A DNA stretch of 55,619 nucleotides from an uncultured Alphaproteobacteria bacterium (lineage in GTDB: Bacteria > Pseudomonadota > Alphaproteobacteria > RF32 > CAG-239), in NCBI GenBank assembly GCA_944391485.1, contig CALXTQ010000007.1:1-55619 (forward strand). Reading direction: 5' to 3'. Under the pieces are notes generated by a model. It saw only the letters and a program-made list of their open reading frames with translations. It had not been told where the DNA came from and made no database searches. Positions 1-7,379 of the stretch are shown here, one piece after another (position 1 is the first letter of the stretch; each line of letters opens with the position of its first letter). A program made the translations under genes and the position numbers.

Positions 1-260
1 TGTCCGGACTGGACGCGGCAATCGCTTCTCTGCGCGATTTTGCGGCCAGGTTCGGCACTTACAACAATATCGTAACGACGCGGCAGGAATTTACCGAAGC
101 GATGATCAATGTTCTGGAAGAAGGCGCCGACAAGCTGACGCTGGCTGACATGAACCAGGAAAGCGCAAATATGCTCGCCCTGCAAACCAGACAGATGCTT
201 GCCGTCAACTCCCTCTCGTTAGCTTCTCAGGCCTCCAGAGCCGTTCTTTATATCTTTTAA
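1..260 (+). CDS. Flagellin, C-terminal fragment (gene starts outside window)
   Basis: The open frame runs from the window edge (first full codon at 3) to TAA at 258-260. It translates to a helical tail ending ...MLAVNSLSLASQASRAVLYIF, which is the CD1/CD0 pattern of flagellin: a long amphipathic helix ending in a Ser/Ala-rich stretch and a hydrophobic C-terminus. Flagellin polymerises into the flagellar filament after export by the flagellar type III system. Only about 85 residues are visible, so total length and variable domain are unknown. Its last 36 nt are repeated in inverted orientation at the other end of the window, in a mini-flagellin gene. It is convergent with dnaQ, with 17 nt between the two stop codons and no obvious terminator hairpin. 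The family call is secure; which flagellin paralogue this is cannot be told. Confidence 0.85.
   Translation, partial: SGLDAAIASLRDFAARFGTYNNIVTTRQEFTEAMINVLEEGADKLTLADMNQESANMLALQTRQMLAVNSLSLASQASRAVLYIF
225..260 (+). repeat. 36-nt inverted repeat, left copy (flagellin 3' end)
   Basis: The final 36 nt of the left flagellin gene, including its stop codon, are identical to the reverse complement of 55053-55088, the 3' end of the mini-flagellin gene. Upstream of it the two genes stay similar for some 30 nt more with substitutions. The copies lie in opposite orientation, about 55 kb apart. Confidence 0.9.
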
Positions 261-277
261 ACTGGTAATTCAAACTA

Positions 278-970
278 TTAATTAGAAGACCACAAAGCTT
301 CTTTTAACTCGGAAACCAAGAAATTTTCATGAGCTTTCAGTTCTTCTTCGCTTATGGCAAAGACTCTTGGTTCGCGGAAAGGTTTATTTTCATGCGAAGC
401 AACAAAAGCCGTCTGTGTATTTGAAGCGTTGCTGTCCAGACTCATGCTCGGCTCCTCGCCGCCCATCAGCTCTAGATAAACTTTTGCCAGAAGCTCGGCG
501 TCCAGCAGTGCGCCGTGTTTTGTACGATCCGAATTATCCACGCCGAAACGGCGGCACAACGCATCCAGATTATTTCTGGCGCCAGGAAACATATTGCGGG
601 CAATTTCAAGAGTATCGACAACCCGATCCCAGGAAAAAGTCGGCTTACCAAGCTGCTTCAGCTCATAATTTAAAAAGTTAATATCGAAAGAAGCGTTATG
701 AGCAACCAGAACTGAATCATCTCCGACAAATTCCAGCCAATCGTCAGCCACTTTCGAAAAAACCGGATAATCTTTCAAAAAGTCATAAGACAGACCGTGA
801 ACCTTAAAGGCTTCTTCCGGAACTTCTTTTTCAGGATTAATGTACTGATGATAGGTTCTTCCGGTCGGAATATGGTTAATCAGCTCCACGGCGCCGATTT
901 CCACCAAACGCTCGCCTTCCTCAGCTTTAAAACCGGTTGTTTCCGTATCAAATACAATTTCTCTTACCAT
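278..970 (-). CDS. dnaQ: DNA polymerase III epsilon subunit (3'-5' proofreading exonuclease)
   Basis: A 230-residue DEDDh exonuclease that proofreads within the Pol III core. ExoI is at residues 7-14 (FDTETTGF, with the catalytic Asp and Glu), ExoII near 90-100 (HNASFDINFL) and ExoIII near 152-157 (HGALLD, the HxAxxD motif), so all catalytic residues are present. Length is close to the usual epsilon (about 230-245). The ATG overlaps the last 7 nt of coaE, so the two are translationally coupled in a coaE-dnaQ operon leading leftward away from the origin, which is the usual alphaproteobacterial arrangement. Downstream it is convergent with a flagellin gene. The C-terminal part, which normally contacts alpha, is the least conserved. 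Confidence 0.95.
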   Translation of the reverse strand: MVREIVFDTETTGFKAEEGERLVEIGAVELINHIPTGRTYHQYINPEKEVPEEAFKVHGLSYDFLKDYPVFSKVADDWLEFVGDDSVLVAHNASFDINFLNYELKQLGKPTFSWDRVVDTLEIARNMFPGARNNLDALCRRFGVDNSDRTKHGALLDAELLAKVYLELMGGEEPSMSLDSNASNTQTAFVASHENKPFREPRVFAISEEELKAHENFLVSELKEALWSSN

Positions 971-1551
971 GAATTTTTCAATCCCTCAACAATACCTATC
1001 AGATCCAGTTTCAGCTGATTGCGCGGCTTATCCGTATTTACCACGATATCCGACAACAGAGCCTTGTCCTTGTTGCTCATTTGTATATCATTAATCTTAT
1101 CAAAATCTTCAGCCGTTATCTTGTCGCGTTCCATTACTCTTTTTCTTTGAACGTCATAATCCACATCGGCAAGAATAATACAGTCGCAGTAGATATCCCA
1201 GCCCATTTCAAATAACAGAGCAACATCCAGAAAAAACAATCCGTCGGACCGGCTGTGCCTGCTGATGACGTTTTTCAGGGTCTGGCGCAAAAAAGGATGA
1301 ATCAGCGCCTCAAGCTGCTTAAGCTTAGCATTGTCGTTAAACACCAGATTTCTGAGCCGCCGTTTGTTAAACCTGCCGTTTTCTACTACTTCGGGAAAAT
1401 GGCCGACAATGACTTTTATAAACTCGGGTTTGTAATACAGACGCCGGACCCAACCGTCAACGTCATATACGCAGTATCCCATGCTGCGGATAATTTTCGC
1501 CATCGTCGTTTTTCCGCAGCCGATAGAGCCTGTAATCGCCGCAAGTTTCAT
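964..1551 (-). CDS. coaE: Dephospho-CoA kinase
   Basis: Phosphorylates the 3'-OH of dephospho-CoA, the last step of coenzyme A synthesis, in the cytoplasm. The 195-residue product opens with a P-loop at about residues 8-15 (GSIGCGKT). It continues with the family pattern: a short DVDG segment around residue 30, LIHPFLR near 83 and the DVALLFEMGWD acceptor-side motif near 110. Length matches the family. The ATG is preceded by GAGGG about 8 nt upstream. It is the first gene left of the origin and is coupled to dnaQ. A sigma70-type promoter candidate sits at 1634-1662 inside the origin region, so transcription of coaE-dnaQ probably begins within oriC. Confidence 0.95.
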   Translation of the reverse strand: MKLAAITGSIGCGKTTMAKIIRSMGYCVYDVDGWVRRLYYKPEFIKVIVGHFPEVVENGRFNKRRLRNLVFNDNAKLKQLEALIHPFLRQTLKNVISRHSRSDGLFFLDVALLFEMGWDIYCDCIILADVDYDVQRKRVMERDKITAEDFDKINDIQMSNKDKALLSDIVVNTDKPRNQLKLDLIGIVEGLKNSW

Positions 1552-1633
1552 AAAACATCCCTCAAAAACAAAAACTTAGCCAAGTTACCCACAGTTCGTT
1601 AACTTTTTGTGCATAACTCTGCCGTTCACACTA

Positions 1634-1662
1634 GTTATACAAATTAATCACCATAAAGTAAA
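1634..1662 (-). promoter_or_regulatory. Candidate sigma70 promoter of coaE-dnaQ
   Basis: On the minus strand TTTACT and TATAAC are separated by 17 nt (-10 at 1634-1639, -35 at 1657-1662), about 80 nt upstream of the coaE start. The match is good by eye, but the region is AT-rich, so chance hits are expected. Confidence 0.4.
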
Positions 1663-1735
1663 ATCTAATATACAATTTTACGCACAGGTTGATAACTTTT
1701 ATGCACCTCGCAAAATAAGGTTGATAAAAAAGTTA

Positions 1736-1750
1736 TTAACAAAAAATTAA
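1736..1750. promoter_or_regulatory. CtrA-type box 1 in oriC
   Basis: TTAA-N7-TTAA (spacer CAAAAAA) in the AT-rich core of the origin. It lies between the DnaA box at 1699 and the perfect box at 1855. The half-sites and spacing match; the poly-A spacer makes this the least specific of the three. Confidence 0.45.
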
Positions 1751-1782
1751 TAAATACGTTTACAAATTCCCTCTGATAAAAA

Positions 1783-1797
1783 TTAACGATTCGTTAA
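1783..1797. promoter_or_regulatory. CtrA-type box 2 in oriC, containing a GANTC site
   Basis: TTAACGATTCGTTAA is a near-palindromic TTAA-N7-TTAA match. Its spacer contains GATTC, an instance of GANTC, the CcrM methylation site of alphaproteobacteria. A cell-cycle methyltransferase could therefore influence binding here, as an inference. Confidence 0.6.
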
Positions 1798-1825
1798 TAT
1801 GTGCTTTTTTATTTACACAAGCTTA

Positions 1826-1841
1826 TTAACATATCGTTAAC
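1826..1841. promoter_or_regulatory. CtrA-type box 3 in oriC
   Basis: TTAACATATCGTTAAC fits the full CtrA consensus TTAA-N7-TTAAC. It ends 14 nt before the perfect DnaA box at 1855-1863, close enough for the two proteins to interfere. Confidence 0.6.
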
Positions 1842-1965
1842 CTTTTAATAATTTTGTGGATAAAAAATAATTCACAGTCTGCACAGGAATATACAAATAA
1901 CAACCAAACTTTTTAAATATTATTTAAGGGAAGAAAAGCTGTGCATAAAAATTTCACTTCCTTTA

Positions 1966-1994
1966 TTGACTTTCCGGGTTTTAAATCATATAAA
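1966..1994 (+). promoter_or_regulatory. Sigma70-type promoter of rho
   Basis: TTGACT (1966-1971), 17 nt, TATAAA (1989-1994), a close consensus match. It predicts a leader of about 80 nt before the rho ATG. The leader has a small hairpin around 2024-2040 (GGGG/CCCC) without a U tract. The DnaA box at 1940-1948 lies 18 nt upstream of the -35. Confidence 0.65.
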
Positions 1995-2078
1995 AAGGCA
2001 TGCTGTTTCCATAAACGGCTTATCAAGGGGGGCTTCCCCGTCTGAACTTTACTCACCTCACTTCTGAACAAGGTTACA

Positions 2079-3332
2079 ATGCATTTAAAAGAATTAAAGC
2101 AAAAATCTCCCAAAGAGTTGCTAACTCAGGCGGAGGAACTAGGAATTGAAGACGCGTCGTCCATGCGCGTGCAGGATCTGATCTTTGCCATAATGAAAAA
2201 AGTTGCGTCTGATGACCAGACCATTTACGGGGAAGGCACAATAGAAGTGCTGCAGGACGGCTTCGGCTTTTTACGCTCCGCGGAATCAAATTATCTGGCC
2301 AGTCCCGATGATATTTACGTTTCTCCCAGCCAGGTCAAAAAATTCGGTTTGAGAACGGGAGATACCGTTGAAGGGGAAATCCGCGGCCCTAAAGATAATG
2401 AACGCTATTTTGCCCTGACCAAGATCAACACGATAAATTATGAAGATCCCGAAAAATCAAAACTGCGTGTCAACTTTGACAACCTGACCCCTCTTTACCC
2501 AACCGAAAAATTAAAATTTGACATCATCTGCGGCGAAAAGGATTATACCACCAGAATTATTGACCTCATCGCTCCGCAGGGTAAGGGGCAGCGCGGTCTG
2601 ATCGTGGCTCCGCCGCGCACTGGTAAAACGGTTATGCTTCAAAATATAGCGCATGCGATCGCCACCAATCATCCTGAAGTATACCTGATGGTTTTGCTGA
2701 TTGACGAACGCCCCGAAGAAGTAACGGACATGACGCGTTCGGTCAAAGGCGAAGTTATTTCCTCTACTTTTGACGAACCGGCGGCCCGCCATGTTCAGGT
2801 TGCCGAAATGGTTATTGAAAAAGCTAAACGTCTTGTCGAAACCAAAAAAGACGTTGTCATTCTGCTGGATTCCATTACGCGTCTGGGCAGAGCTTACAAT
2901 ACGGTTGTGCCGTCATCCGGCAAAGTTTTGACCGGCGGTGTGGATGCCAATGCCCTGCAGCGTCCGAAACGTCTGCTTGGCGCTGCCCGTAACGTCGAAG
3001 AAGGAGGATCTCTGACAATTATTGCCACGGCCCTGATTGATACGGGTTCCCGCATGGATGAGGTTATTTTTGAAGAATTTAAGGGAACCGGTAACTCGGA
3101 AATTATTCTTGATAGAAAACTAACCGACAAACGTCTGTTTCCGACGATTGACATTACCAGATCCGGCACCAGAAAAGAAGAACTTCTGGTCGACAAGGCA
3201 ACTTTGTCGAAAATGTGGGTTCTCCGCCGTGTTCTGATGCAGATGGGAATGACCGACGGCATGGAATTTCTGCTCGACAAACTGAAGCAGTCAAAGGACA
3301 ACGAAGACTTCTTCAACACCATGAATTCCTGA
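2079..3332 (+). CDS. rho: Transcription termination factor Rho
   Basis: Hexameric RNA-dependent ATPase/helicase that releases RNA polymerase at unstructured C-rich RNA. The 417 residues match the usual length. In order: N-terminal Rho_N helical domain (1-45), cold-shock-like primary RNA-binding domain (about 50-115, with the GFGFLR motif), and RecA-like motor with Walker A at about 177-184 (APPRTGKT). Next come the Walker B motif [10 protein letters not shown] near 259-268, then the [19 protein letters not shown]-loop region. Start ATG has AAGG 6 nt upstream. It is the first gene right of the origin, expressed from the promoter at 1966 and followed by an intrinsic terminator. Confidence 0.98.
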   Translation: MHLKELKQKSPKELLTQAEELGIEDASSMRVQDLIFAIMKKVASDDQTIYGEGTIEVLQDGFGFLRSAESNYLASPDDIYVSPSQVKKFGLRTGDTVEGEIRGPKDNERYFALTKINTINYEDPEKSKLRVNFDNLTPLYPTEKLKFDIICGEKDYTTRIIDLIAPQGKGQRGLIVAPPRTGKTVMLQNIAHAIATNHPEVYLMVLLIDERPEEVTDMTRSVKGEVISSTFDEPAARHVQVAEMVIEKAKRLVETKKDVVILLDSITRLGRAYNTVVPSSGKVLTGGVDANALQRPKRLLGAARNVEEGGSLTIIATALIDTGSRMDEVIFEEFKGTGNSEIILDRKLTDKRLFPTIDITRSGTRKEELLVDKATLSKMWVLRRVLMQMGMTDGMEFLLDKLKQSKDNEDFFNTMNS

Positions 3333-3338
3333 TTTTTT

Positions 3339-3370
3339 CCGTCCCTTGGCAGCAAGGGGCGGATTTTTTT
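3339..3370 (+). terminator. Intrinsic terminator of rho
   Basis: A 10-bp stem (CCGTCCCTTG with CAAGGGGCGG, one G-U pair) and a GCAG loop, followed by eight T. It lies 6 nt after the rho stop. Confidence 0.85.
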
Positions 3371-3451
3371 TCAAAAAATTTTGACATTGCTTATTGACAA
3401 ATCAAAAAAAAGCATAAATTATTATTACGTTCAACTGATAAAAGAGTGCAA

Positions 3452-3565
3452 ATGACAGGTTTAAACAACATATCTTTCAAAAAGCTTTCTTCCGTTTCCG
3501 TAACGGAAGCGTTTGCGCGTCTTTCTCTTCTTTCCATTTTCTTTATTCTCATTATGAACCTCTAA
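3452..3565 (+). CDS. Small hydrophobic-tail peptide 1 (37 codons), unknown function
   Basis: ATG at 3452, TAA at 3563-3565, 37 residues. The N-half is polar and Ser-rich (MTGLNNISFKKLSSVSVTEA). The C-half (about residues 24-37) is a Leu/Ile/Phe run that could sit in a membrane or in the ribosome tunnel. AAGAG lies about 7 nt upstream. Two TTGACA hexamers (3381 and 3394) precede it, so the transcript may start just after the rho terminator. A second peptide of the same size and design follows at 3655. Both stop codons lie inside stem 1 of a predicted pseudoknot, and an ATP-grasp/deacylase operon is downstream. It could be a leader peptide, a type I-toxin-like peptide or a peptide substrate. 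I recognise no family. Coding is inferred from the ribosome-binding site and the paired design. Confidence 0.5.
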   Translation: MTGLNNISFKKLSSVSVTEAFARLSLLSIFFILIMNL

Positions 3566-3618
3566 GCACTGGGGATAAGGCTTGGGTGCTTGGAGGAATT
3601 AATTTTCTGACAAGCCTT
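3559..3618 (+). promoter_or_regulatory. Predicted H-type pseudoknot overlapping the stop of sORF 1
   Basis: Stem 1 pairs CCTCTAAGCAC (3559-3569, containing the TAA stop) with GTGCTTGGAGG (3586-3596), 11 bp with one G-U. Its 16-nt loop contains AAGGCTTG (3577-3584), which is the perfect complement of CAAGCCTT (3611-3618). The strands interleave, so they form either a pseudoknot or two exclusive folds. The 3' strand of stem 1 holds a GGAGG with no start codon after it. The same topology recurs at 3764-3821. Confidence 0.6.
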
Positions 3619-3654
3619 GAAACAACTTGTATTTAAATTTTTGAGATATTCATA

Positions 3655-3771
3655 ATGAGCAGTAAAAATTACGACATACACGGCAGATCATCCGGAAGCT
3701 TTTCCGGAAAGCTCGTTATGAATTTTTTTCTTCTTATTATCTTTAGCCATATTCTCTTGCGCAGCCTCTGA
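3655..3771 (+). CDS. Small hydrophobic-tail peptide 2 (38 codons), unknown function
   Basis: ATG at 3655, TGA at 3769-3771, 38 residues. The N-half is polar (MSSKNYDIHGRSSGSFSGK). The C-half (residues 20-38) is a hydrophobic Phe/Leu/Ile run ending in Leu, like peptide 1. The ribosome-binding site is weak (GAG about 9 nt upstream). The stop codon again falls in stem 1 of a predicted pseudoknot. It lies 93 nt before the ATP-grasp gene. The two peptides share size, architecture, a CTC-stop ending and the RNA structure after them more than they share sequence, which suggests an old tandem duplication. No known family recognised. Confidence 0.48.
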   Translation: MSSKNYDIHGRSSGSFSGKLVMNFFLLIIFSHILLRSL

Positions 3772-3821
3772 ATATTTTTGCGGACTTTGTGTTTGGAGGC
3801 GGAAAAGGCTAAAGTCTGCAA
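3764..3821 (+). promoter_or_regulatory. Predicted H-type pseudoknot overlapping the stop of sORF 2
   Basis: Stem 1 pairs GCCTCTGAA (3764-3772, containing TGA) with TTTGGAGGC (3792-3800), 9 bp with two wobble pairs. Stem 2 pairs TTGCGGACTTT (3778-3788) with AAAGTCTGCAA (3811-3821), 11 bp with one wobble. The strand order is S1-S2-S1'-S2', as in the first element, and the S1' strand again carries TTGGAGG. No U tract follows, so it is not a standard terminator. Confidence 0.6.
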
Positions 3822-3864
3822 GATAAGATACATAAGATGAAAATATTAAATAACGGGAAATAAA

Positions 3865-5697
3865 ATGAGTAAAATAAAGAAATTATCCTTACAGTTAGAT
3901 CAGGAATTAAGTAAAATAGCCAGAAAATTCAAAGCGGAAAATGTCAGTGTCGTTATGCCGACTTATGTTCCCCAGCGGGGAGAAATTTTGCAGGAACTCA
4001 GCTGGTACGGAGTGGAAACTCTGATATCGGGAGGATATCAGGGAGCAAAATGTTTCCGTGGTATTGATCAGGTCGGCATGCCGGAAGATACGCTGCCTTA
4101 CACGGCTTCGTTTCCCGAATATATTACCAAAGGAATTGTCGATATAATTCCCGAAGACCGCTTGAAAGGACGTAAGGTCGCAGTTTTTTCCTATGTCAAT
4201 AATCTGGGGTGGAGCAGACATATAAAAAACAGAAACCTCGATACGGAGATTGTGGCGACAGTTGAGCAGAACCTGCGCAATTATTTTGAGGAAAAAGGAA
4301 ATCTGCTCAAAATTCTGGATACGGCAGGATTATCGGCTTATAAGATTCCGACGGAACATGTCAGCAACGAAACGCCGGTCAGCGAACTGGCTGCCGTTTA
4401 TCACAGAATAAAAAATGAAGACGGCAAAGTTGTTGTTCAGGACTGCTGTTCCGAAAACGGCAACGCCGGCGGCAAAGGTACCGTATTTATAGACAATGTC
4501 GAAGATTTTGTTGCCAATGTCCGCGGACATAAAGGAAATCGTAAGGTAGCCAGATTCATCAAAGGATATGAAAGCAATCTGTCTTTCTTTGCCGGAAACC
4601 GCATGGCGGCCGAAGATATGCTGGGCGCCAAAAAAATGAACCTTACGCCGGAAATGAATCCTTTTGATCCTGACACATTGGACAAACTGCTGAAGCAGGC
4701 TGAAGCTGAAGGTATAACTTCGGAAAACATTGTAACGGTTGTCGGCAGAGGAACCCTGAAAGCGGTCGGTGATGAAAATTTAACCAGCGGCGAATCAAAC
4801 GGCGTCGGCAATGACATCGGTTATGTATATGAAGATTCCGTACGCAGCCAGATAAAGGAGGTCGGCAGAAAGTTGTCAACATTAATGGCAAGGGCCGGAA
4901 AAGTCGGTTTGGCAGGCGCCGATCTCATTATCGATCACAGCGGCAAAGTCTGGATAAACGAAATAAACGACCGCCAGCAGGGGCCGACGGCTCAGATGTC
5001 TAAAGATGCCGAACAAAACGGAATACCGTCTTTGCTGAAAGTTGCGCTGATAAGCAGTTATGCTGATTTTAAAGATGAAAAGGTTCAGAGCTTGTTCAGG
5101 GAACTGCAATCCAGTTCTGCCGAAATAAACGAGGCCTATACAACGTCAAAAGGCGAATTTTACCTTAAGGTTCATTCGACGCATCCTCAGGGACAATTGG
5201 AATATGTTCAGAAAAATCTGATGCCGGGATATTATGACATTGTCAGACAGAAAGACAATTCCTGGAAACTTGAGTTTTCGTCTTACCGCAAACCGGCTGA
5301 TAAAGTCGATTATAAGACAGATCCGGCGGCTGGCCGCGTAACGGTAAAACTTGTCGGCGGCGACTGGAAAGCAGGCGACCATGTCGACAACGGTTCCCAG
5401 CTGTTCCGTTTAACCGGCATAACCGATCCGAAAAATCCTCCTTTCATCATCAAAGGCGGTAAAACCCGGTTGAATCCGCAATGGCAGAAAGTTGTTGAAG
5501 CTTGTTATAATTATCTGTTCGGCGAAGGCTATATGCAGAAAAATCCGTTATTGCAAAAGCGGCGCGCTGCAAACGGCAATCTTGTCCAGTGGAAACCTGT
5601 TGCCATTGATAAAACGGCCTTTACTGCAGCAAACGGCAATGATAAAATCGTGTCAAATTATGTTCTGAAAAAATACAGAAACACGGTTAACCGCTGA
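3865..5697 (+). CDS. ATP-grasp ligase (amino-acid/peptide ligase-like, PGM1-type)
   Basis: A 610-residue protein. Residues 1-130 form a pre-ATP-grasp domain, including FSYVNNLGWSRHIKN near 110-125. The ATP-grasp fold spans about 135-400, with a glycine-rich loop GNAGGKGTVF near 198-207, the VARFIKGYESN strand near 227-237, and the Mg/ATP-binding end LIIDHSGKVWINEINDRQQG near 353-372. The NE-N-R-G pattern is typical of ATP-grasp enzymes that make an acyl-phosphate and join it to an amine. A C-terminal domain of about 200 residues follows. The layout resembles peptide ligases of the pheganomycin PGM1 type, but substrate and product are unknown. It is followed after 16 nt by an AstE/AspA-like gene, so they form an operon. 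The start is preceded by CGGGA. Confidence 0.75.
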   Translation: MSKIKKLSLQLDQELSKIARKFKAENVSVVMPTYVPQRGEILQELSWYGVETLISGGYQGAKCFRGIDQVGMPEDTLPYTASFPEYITKGIVDIIPEDRLKGRKVAVFSYVNNLGWSRHIKNRNLDTEIVATVEQNLRNYFEEKGNLLKILDTAGLSAYKIPTEHVSNETPVSELAAVYHRIKNEDGKVVVQDCCSENGNAGGKGTVFIDNVEDFVANVRGHKGNRKVARFIKGYESNLSFFAGNRMAAEDMLGAKKMNLTPEMNPFDPDTLDKLLKQAEAEGITSENIVTVVGRGTLKAVGDENLTSGESNGVGNDIGYVYEDSVRSQIKEVGRKLSTLMARAGKVGLAGADLIIDHSGKVWINEINDRQQGPTAQMSKDAEQNGIPSLLKVALISSYADFKDEKVQSLFRELQSSSAEINEAYTTSKGEFYLKVHSTHPQGQLEYVQKNLMPGYYDIVRQKDNSWKLEFSSYRKPADKVDYKTDPAAGRVTVKLVGGDWKAGDHVDNGSQLFRLTGITDPKNPPFIIKGGKTRLNPQWQKVVEACYNYLFGEGYMQKNPLLQKRRAANGNLVQWKPVAIDKTAFTAANGNDKIVSNYVLKKYRNTVNR

Positions 5698-5713
5698 TAA
5701 GAAGGATTAGTCA

Positions 5714-6658
5714 ATGAAAGTAACGAAAGAAAATTTGAATGTCGGTTATACGCCAATGGGAACACCGCTGGAAATTCTGAAATATGAATTGGATTCTGAA
5801 GTTCCCGGAAAAACGGTTTACATTCAGAGCGGCATTCACGGCGGAGAAGTCACTCAGTGGATCCTTCATGAATTATACCATTTTCTGGAAAGAAAAATGA
5901 TTTCAGGCAAAGTTGTTCTGGTTCCCTGCGCCAATCCCGTTTCTTGGACGCAGCGAGCTTACTATTCGACCAATGGAAAATTTGACTTTTATATGGGAAA
6001 AGACTGGAACCGCAATTTTCCCGGAAATCCGGAAGGTTCTATGGGCGAAAGAATAGCGGCAGTTTTGTTTGGTTTGGCAAAGCAGGCTGATTTTGCGCTT
6101 GATCTGCACACATCGCGGCACAGCATTCCTTTCGGTATTTTCTCCAGACAGACATATTTGTCCTGGGTCAAAACTGCCGGTGTCAGTTATAATCAGTTTA
6201 TTGATATGGGAGCAAATTCCTCTTATAAAAATACGCTGAATGCCTGTCTGGATGACGCCGGTGTACCCAACCTCTGCATTGAATGCGGCAGTCATGATTC
6301 CTATGAAGCCGACAACGTGCAGGAAGTCTATGAAGCGATCAGACGCCTCCTGGCCGAACTGAAGATAGTCAGAGCAGAGGATACGCGCAAGGCGCCGGAT
6401 AAAGTCAGAATTTTTTCCAAAACGGCAAAATATCATGCCCGTAAAGGCAGTCTGATCAGGCTGGCAAAAAGTCTGGGAGATGAAGTTCGTGTCAGCGAAG
6501 ATCTGTTTTACTATTTTGATAATAATGACTTAGGTAAAATCACTTCGGAAAAAGCGCGTCATAACGGCATTTTGTTTAAAACATCGCCGACTTACATATA
6601 CTGGAGCGGCGATGATGTCCTGCAGCTTCTTCTTCAGGATGATGTTCAGGAAATATAA
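5714..6658 (+). CDS. Succinylglutamate desuccinylase/aspartoacylase-family zinc hydrolase
   Basis: A 314-residue member of the AstE/AspA branch of the M14 metallocarboxypeptidase fold. Zinc ligands are visible as GIHGGEV (HxxE) at about residues 41-47 and LDLHTS (third His) near 134-139. The usual DWNRNFPG substrate-binding segment is near 96-103 and the catalytic Glu region IECGSHDS near 190-197. Family members hydrolyse N-acyl amino acids or trim a terminal residue from small amides. It is in one operon with the ATP-grasp ligase (gap 16 nt, AAGGA ribosome-binding site), so it may remove or mature what the ligase attaches, as LysK does after LysX in carrier-protein lysine synthesis; this is an inference. 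A strong bidirectional terminator follows. Confidence 0.8.
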   Translation: MKVTKENLNVGYTPMGTPLEILKYELDSEVPGKTVYIQSGIHGGEVTQWILHELYHFLERKMISGKVVLVPCANPVSWTQRAYYSTNGKFDFYMGKDWNRNFPGNPEGSMGERIAAVLFGLAKQADFALDLHTSRHSIPFGIFSRQTYLSWVKTAGVSYNQFIDMGANSSYKNTLNACLDDAGVPNLCIECGSHDSYEADNVQEVYEAIRRLLAELKIVRAEDTRKAPDKVRIFSKTAKYHARKGSLIRLAKSLGDEVRVSEDLFYYFDNNDLGKITSEKARHNGILFKTSPTYIYWSGDDVLQLLLQDDVQEI

Positions 6659-6660
6659 AG

Positions 6661-6691
6661 AAAAGGCAGTTGTAAAAAACAACTGCCTTTT
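6661..6691. terminator. Bidirectional intrinsic terminator
   Basis: A perfect 13-bp stem (AAAAGGCAGTTGT/ACAACTGCCTTTT) with a five-A loop and T/A tracts on both sides, placed between convergent genes. Confidence 0.9.
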
Positions 6692-6713
6692 CTTCTATGT
6701 AAAAATTTTATTT

Positions 6714-7379
6714 TTATTCATTGTTTAGCCATGATTCTAGTTTTTTCATATTCCTGAAAATATTATCAACGCCAAGCTTGCGTACTTTTTGTTCATAAGA
6801 CTGGTTATCAGTCATCTGGCTTCCGATAAAAGCGGCGGTTGTCATTCCCGCTGCCAGTCCGGCCGTAAGACCTGGCAGGGAATCTTCGACAACAATGCAG
6901 TTTTTGGGCTTAAAACCGTTTTTTTCTGCTGCATACAAAAACAGGTCCGGCGCCGGTTTTCCTTTTTTGACTTGTTCGGCTGTAAATATTTCTTCGTCGG
7001 GAAAATATTTTTTAAAATCCAGAGCCTTTAGTTTTTCCAGAGTTTTGTCCCTGTTGCCGCCGGTGGCCAGACAATATTTTTTGTTTGTGTTTTTCAAAAT
7101 GTTTTCCACGCCTTCAATGGCTTTGAAATCTGTATGGATGATTTCCCAGTCGCGTTTTTTAATTTCCGTCAGAAAATCGTCGTTAATAAGAATTCCCAGT
7201 TTCTTCAGATTTTCTATTTTAGTTTGGGGAGAAATACCGCCGAGATATTTGACCGCCGTTTCAAAATCCCAGTTTAATCCGAATTTTTCATTCAGGAGAT
7301 CCTGCCAGTTTCTGATCCATAAATGTTCGCTGTCCGCGATAACGCCGTCAAAGTCCCATATAATTAATTTATTTTCCAT
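6714..7379 (-). CDS. HAD-superfamily hydrolase, subfamily IA (beta-phosphoglucomutase-like)
   Basis: A cytoplasmic phosphatase or phosphomutase of 221 residues. Motif I is DFDGVIADSE at about residues 8-17 (nucleophile Asp and general-acid Asp), motif II is LATGG near 103, motif III is the Lys in KKGKPAPD near 138, and motif IV is VVEDSLPGL near 160. A helical cap lies between motifs I and II. I chose the ATG at 7377-7379 (MENKLIIWDFDG). The frame extends further upstream only to a TTG without a ribosome-binding site, and the added 29 residues do not belong to the family. The substrate is unknown; sugar phosphates are typical for this branch. It is divergent from mnmE. Confidence 0.85.
   Translation of the reverse strand: MENKLIIWDFDGVIADSEHLWIRNWQDLLNEKFGLNWDFETAVKYLGGISPQTKIENLKKLGILINDDFLTEIKKRDWEIIHTDFKAIEGVENILKNTNKKYCLATGGNRDKTLEKLKALDFKKYFPDEEIFTAEQVKKGKPAPDLFLYAAEKNGFKPKNCIVVEDSLPGLTAGLAAGMTTAAFIGSQMTDNQSYEQKVRKLGVDNIFRNMKKLESWLNNE

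Larger units (their letters stand above)
1560..1965. other. oriC: Candidate chromosomal replication origin (oriC)
   Basis: A gene-free, very AT-rich stretch between divergent coaE and rho. DnaA boxes (consensus TTATNCACA) seen: 1585-1593 TTACCCACA (+), 1608-1616 TTATGCACA (-), 1678-1686 TTACGCACA (+), 1699-1707 TTATGCACC (+), 1855-1863 TTATCCACA (-, perfect), 1940-1948 TTATGCACA (-). Three TTAA-N7-TTAA sites of the CtrA type lie between 1736 and 1841 with A/T-only stretches around them, which could be the unwinding element. Known biology: alphaproteobacterial origins lie in this neighbourhood, and in Caulobacter CtrA silences the origin by binding between DnaA boxes. parS sites and parAB within 15 kb fit. 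No start-site or skew data are available here. Confidence 0.85.

Noticed and set aside
3586..3600. GGAGG in the first pseudoknot as a ribosome-binding site
   Set aside because: No start codon follows within the usual distance. The same holds for the GGAGG at 3795.
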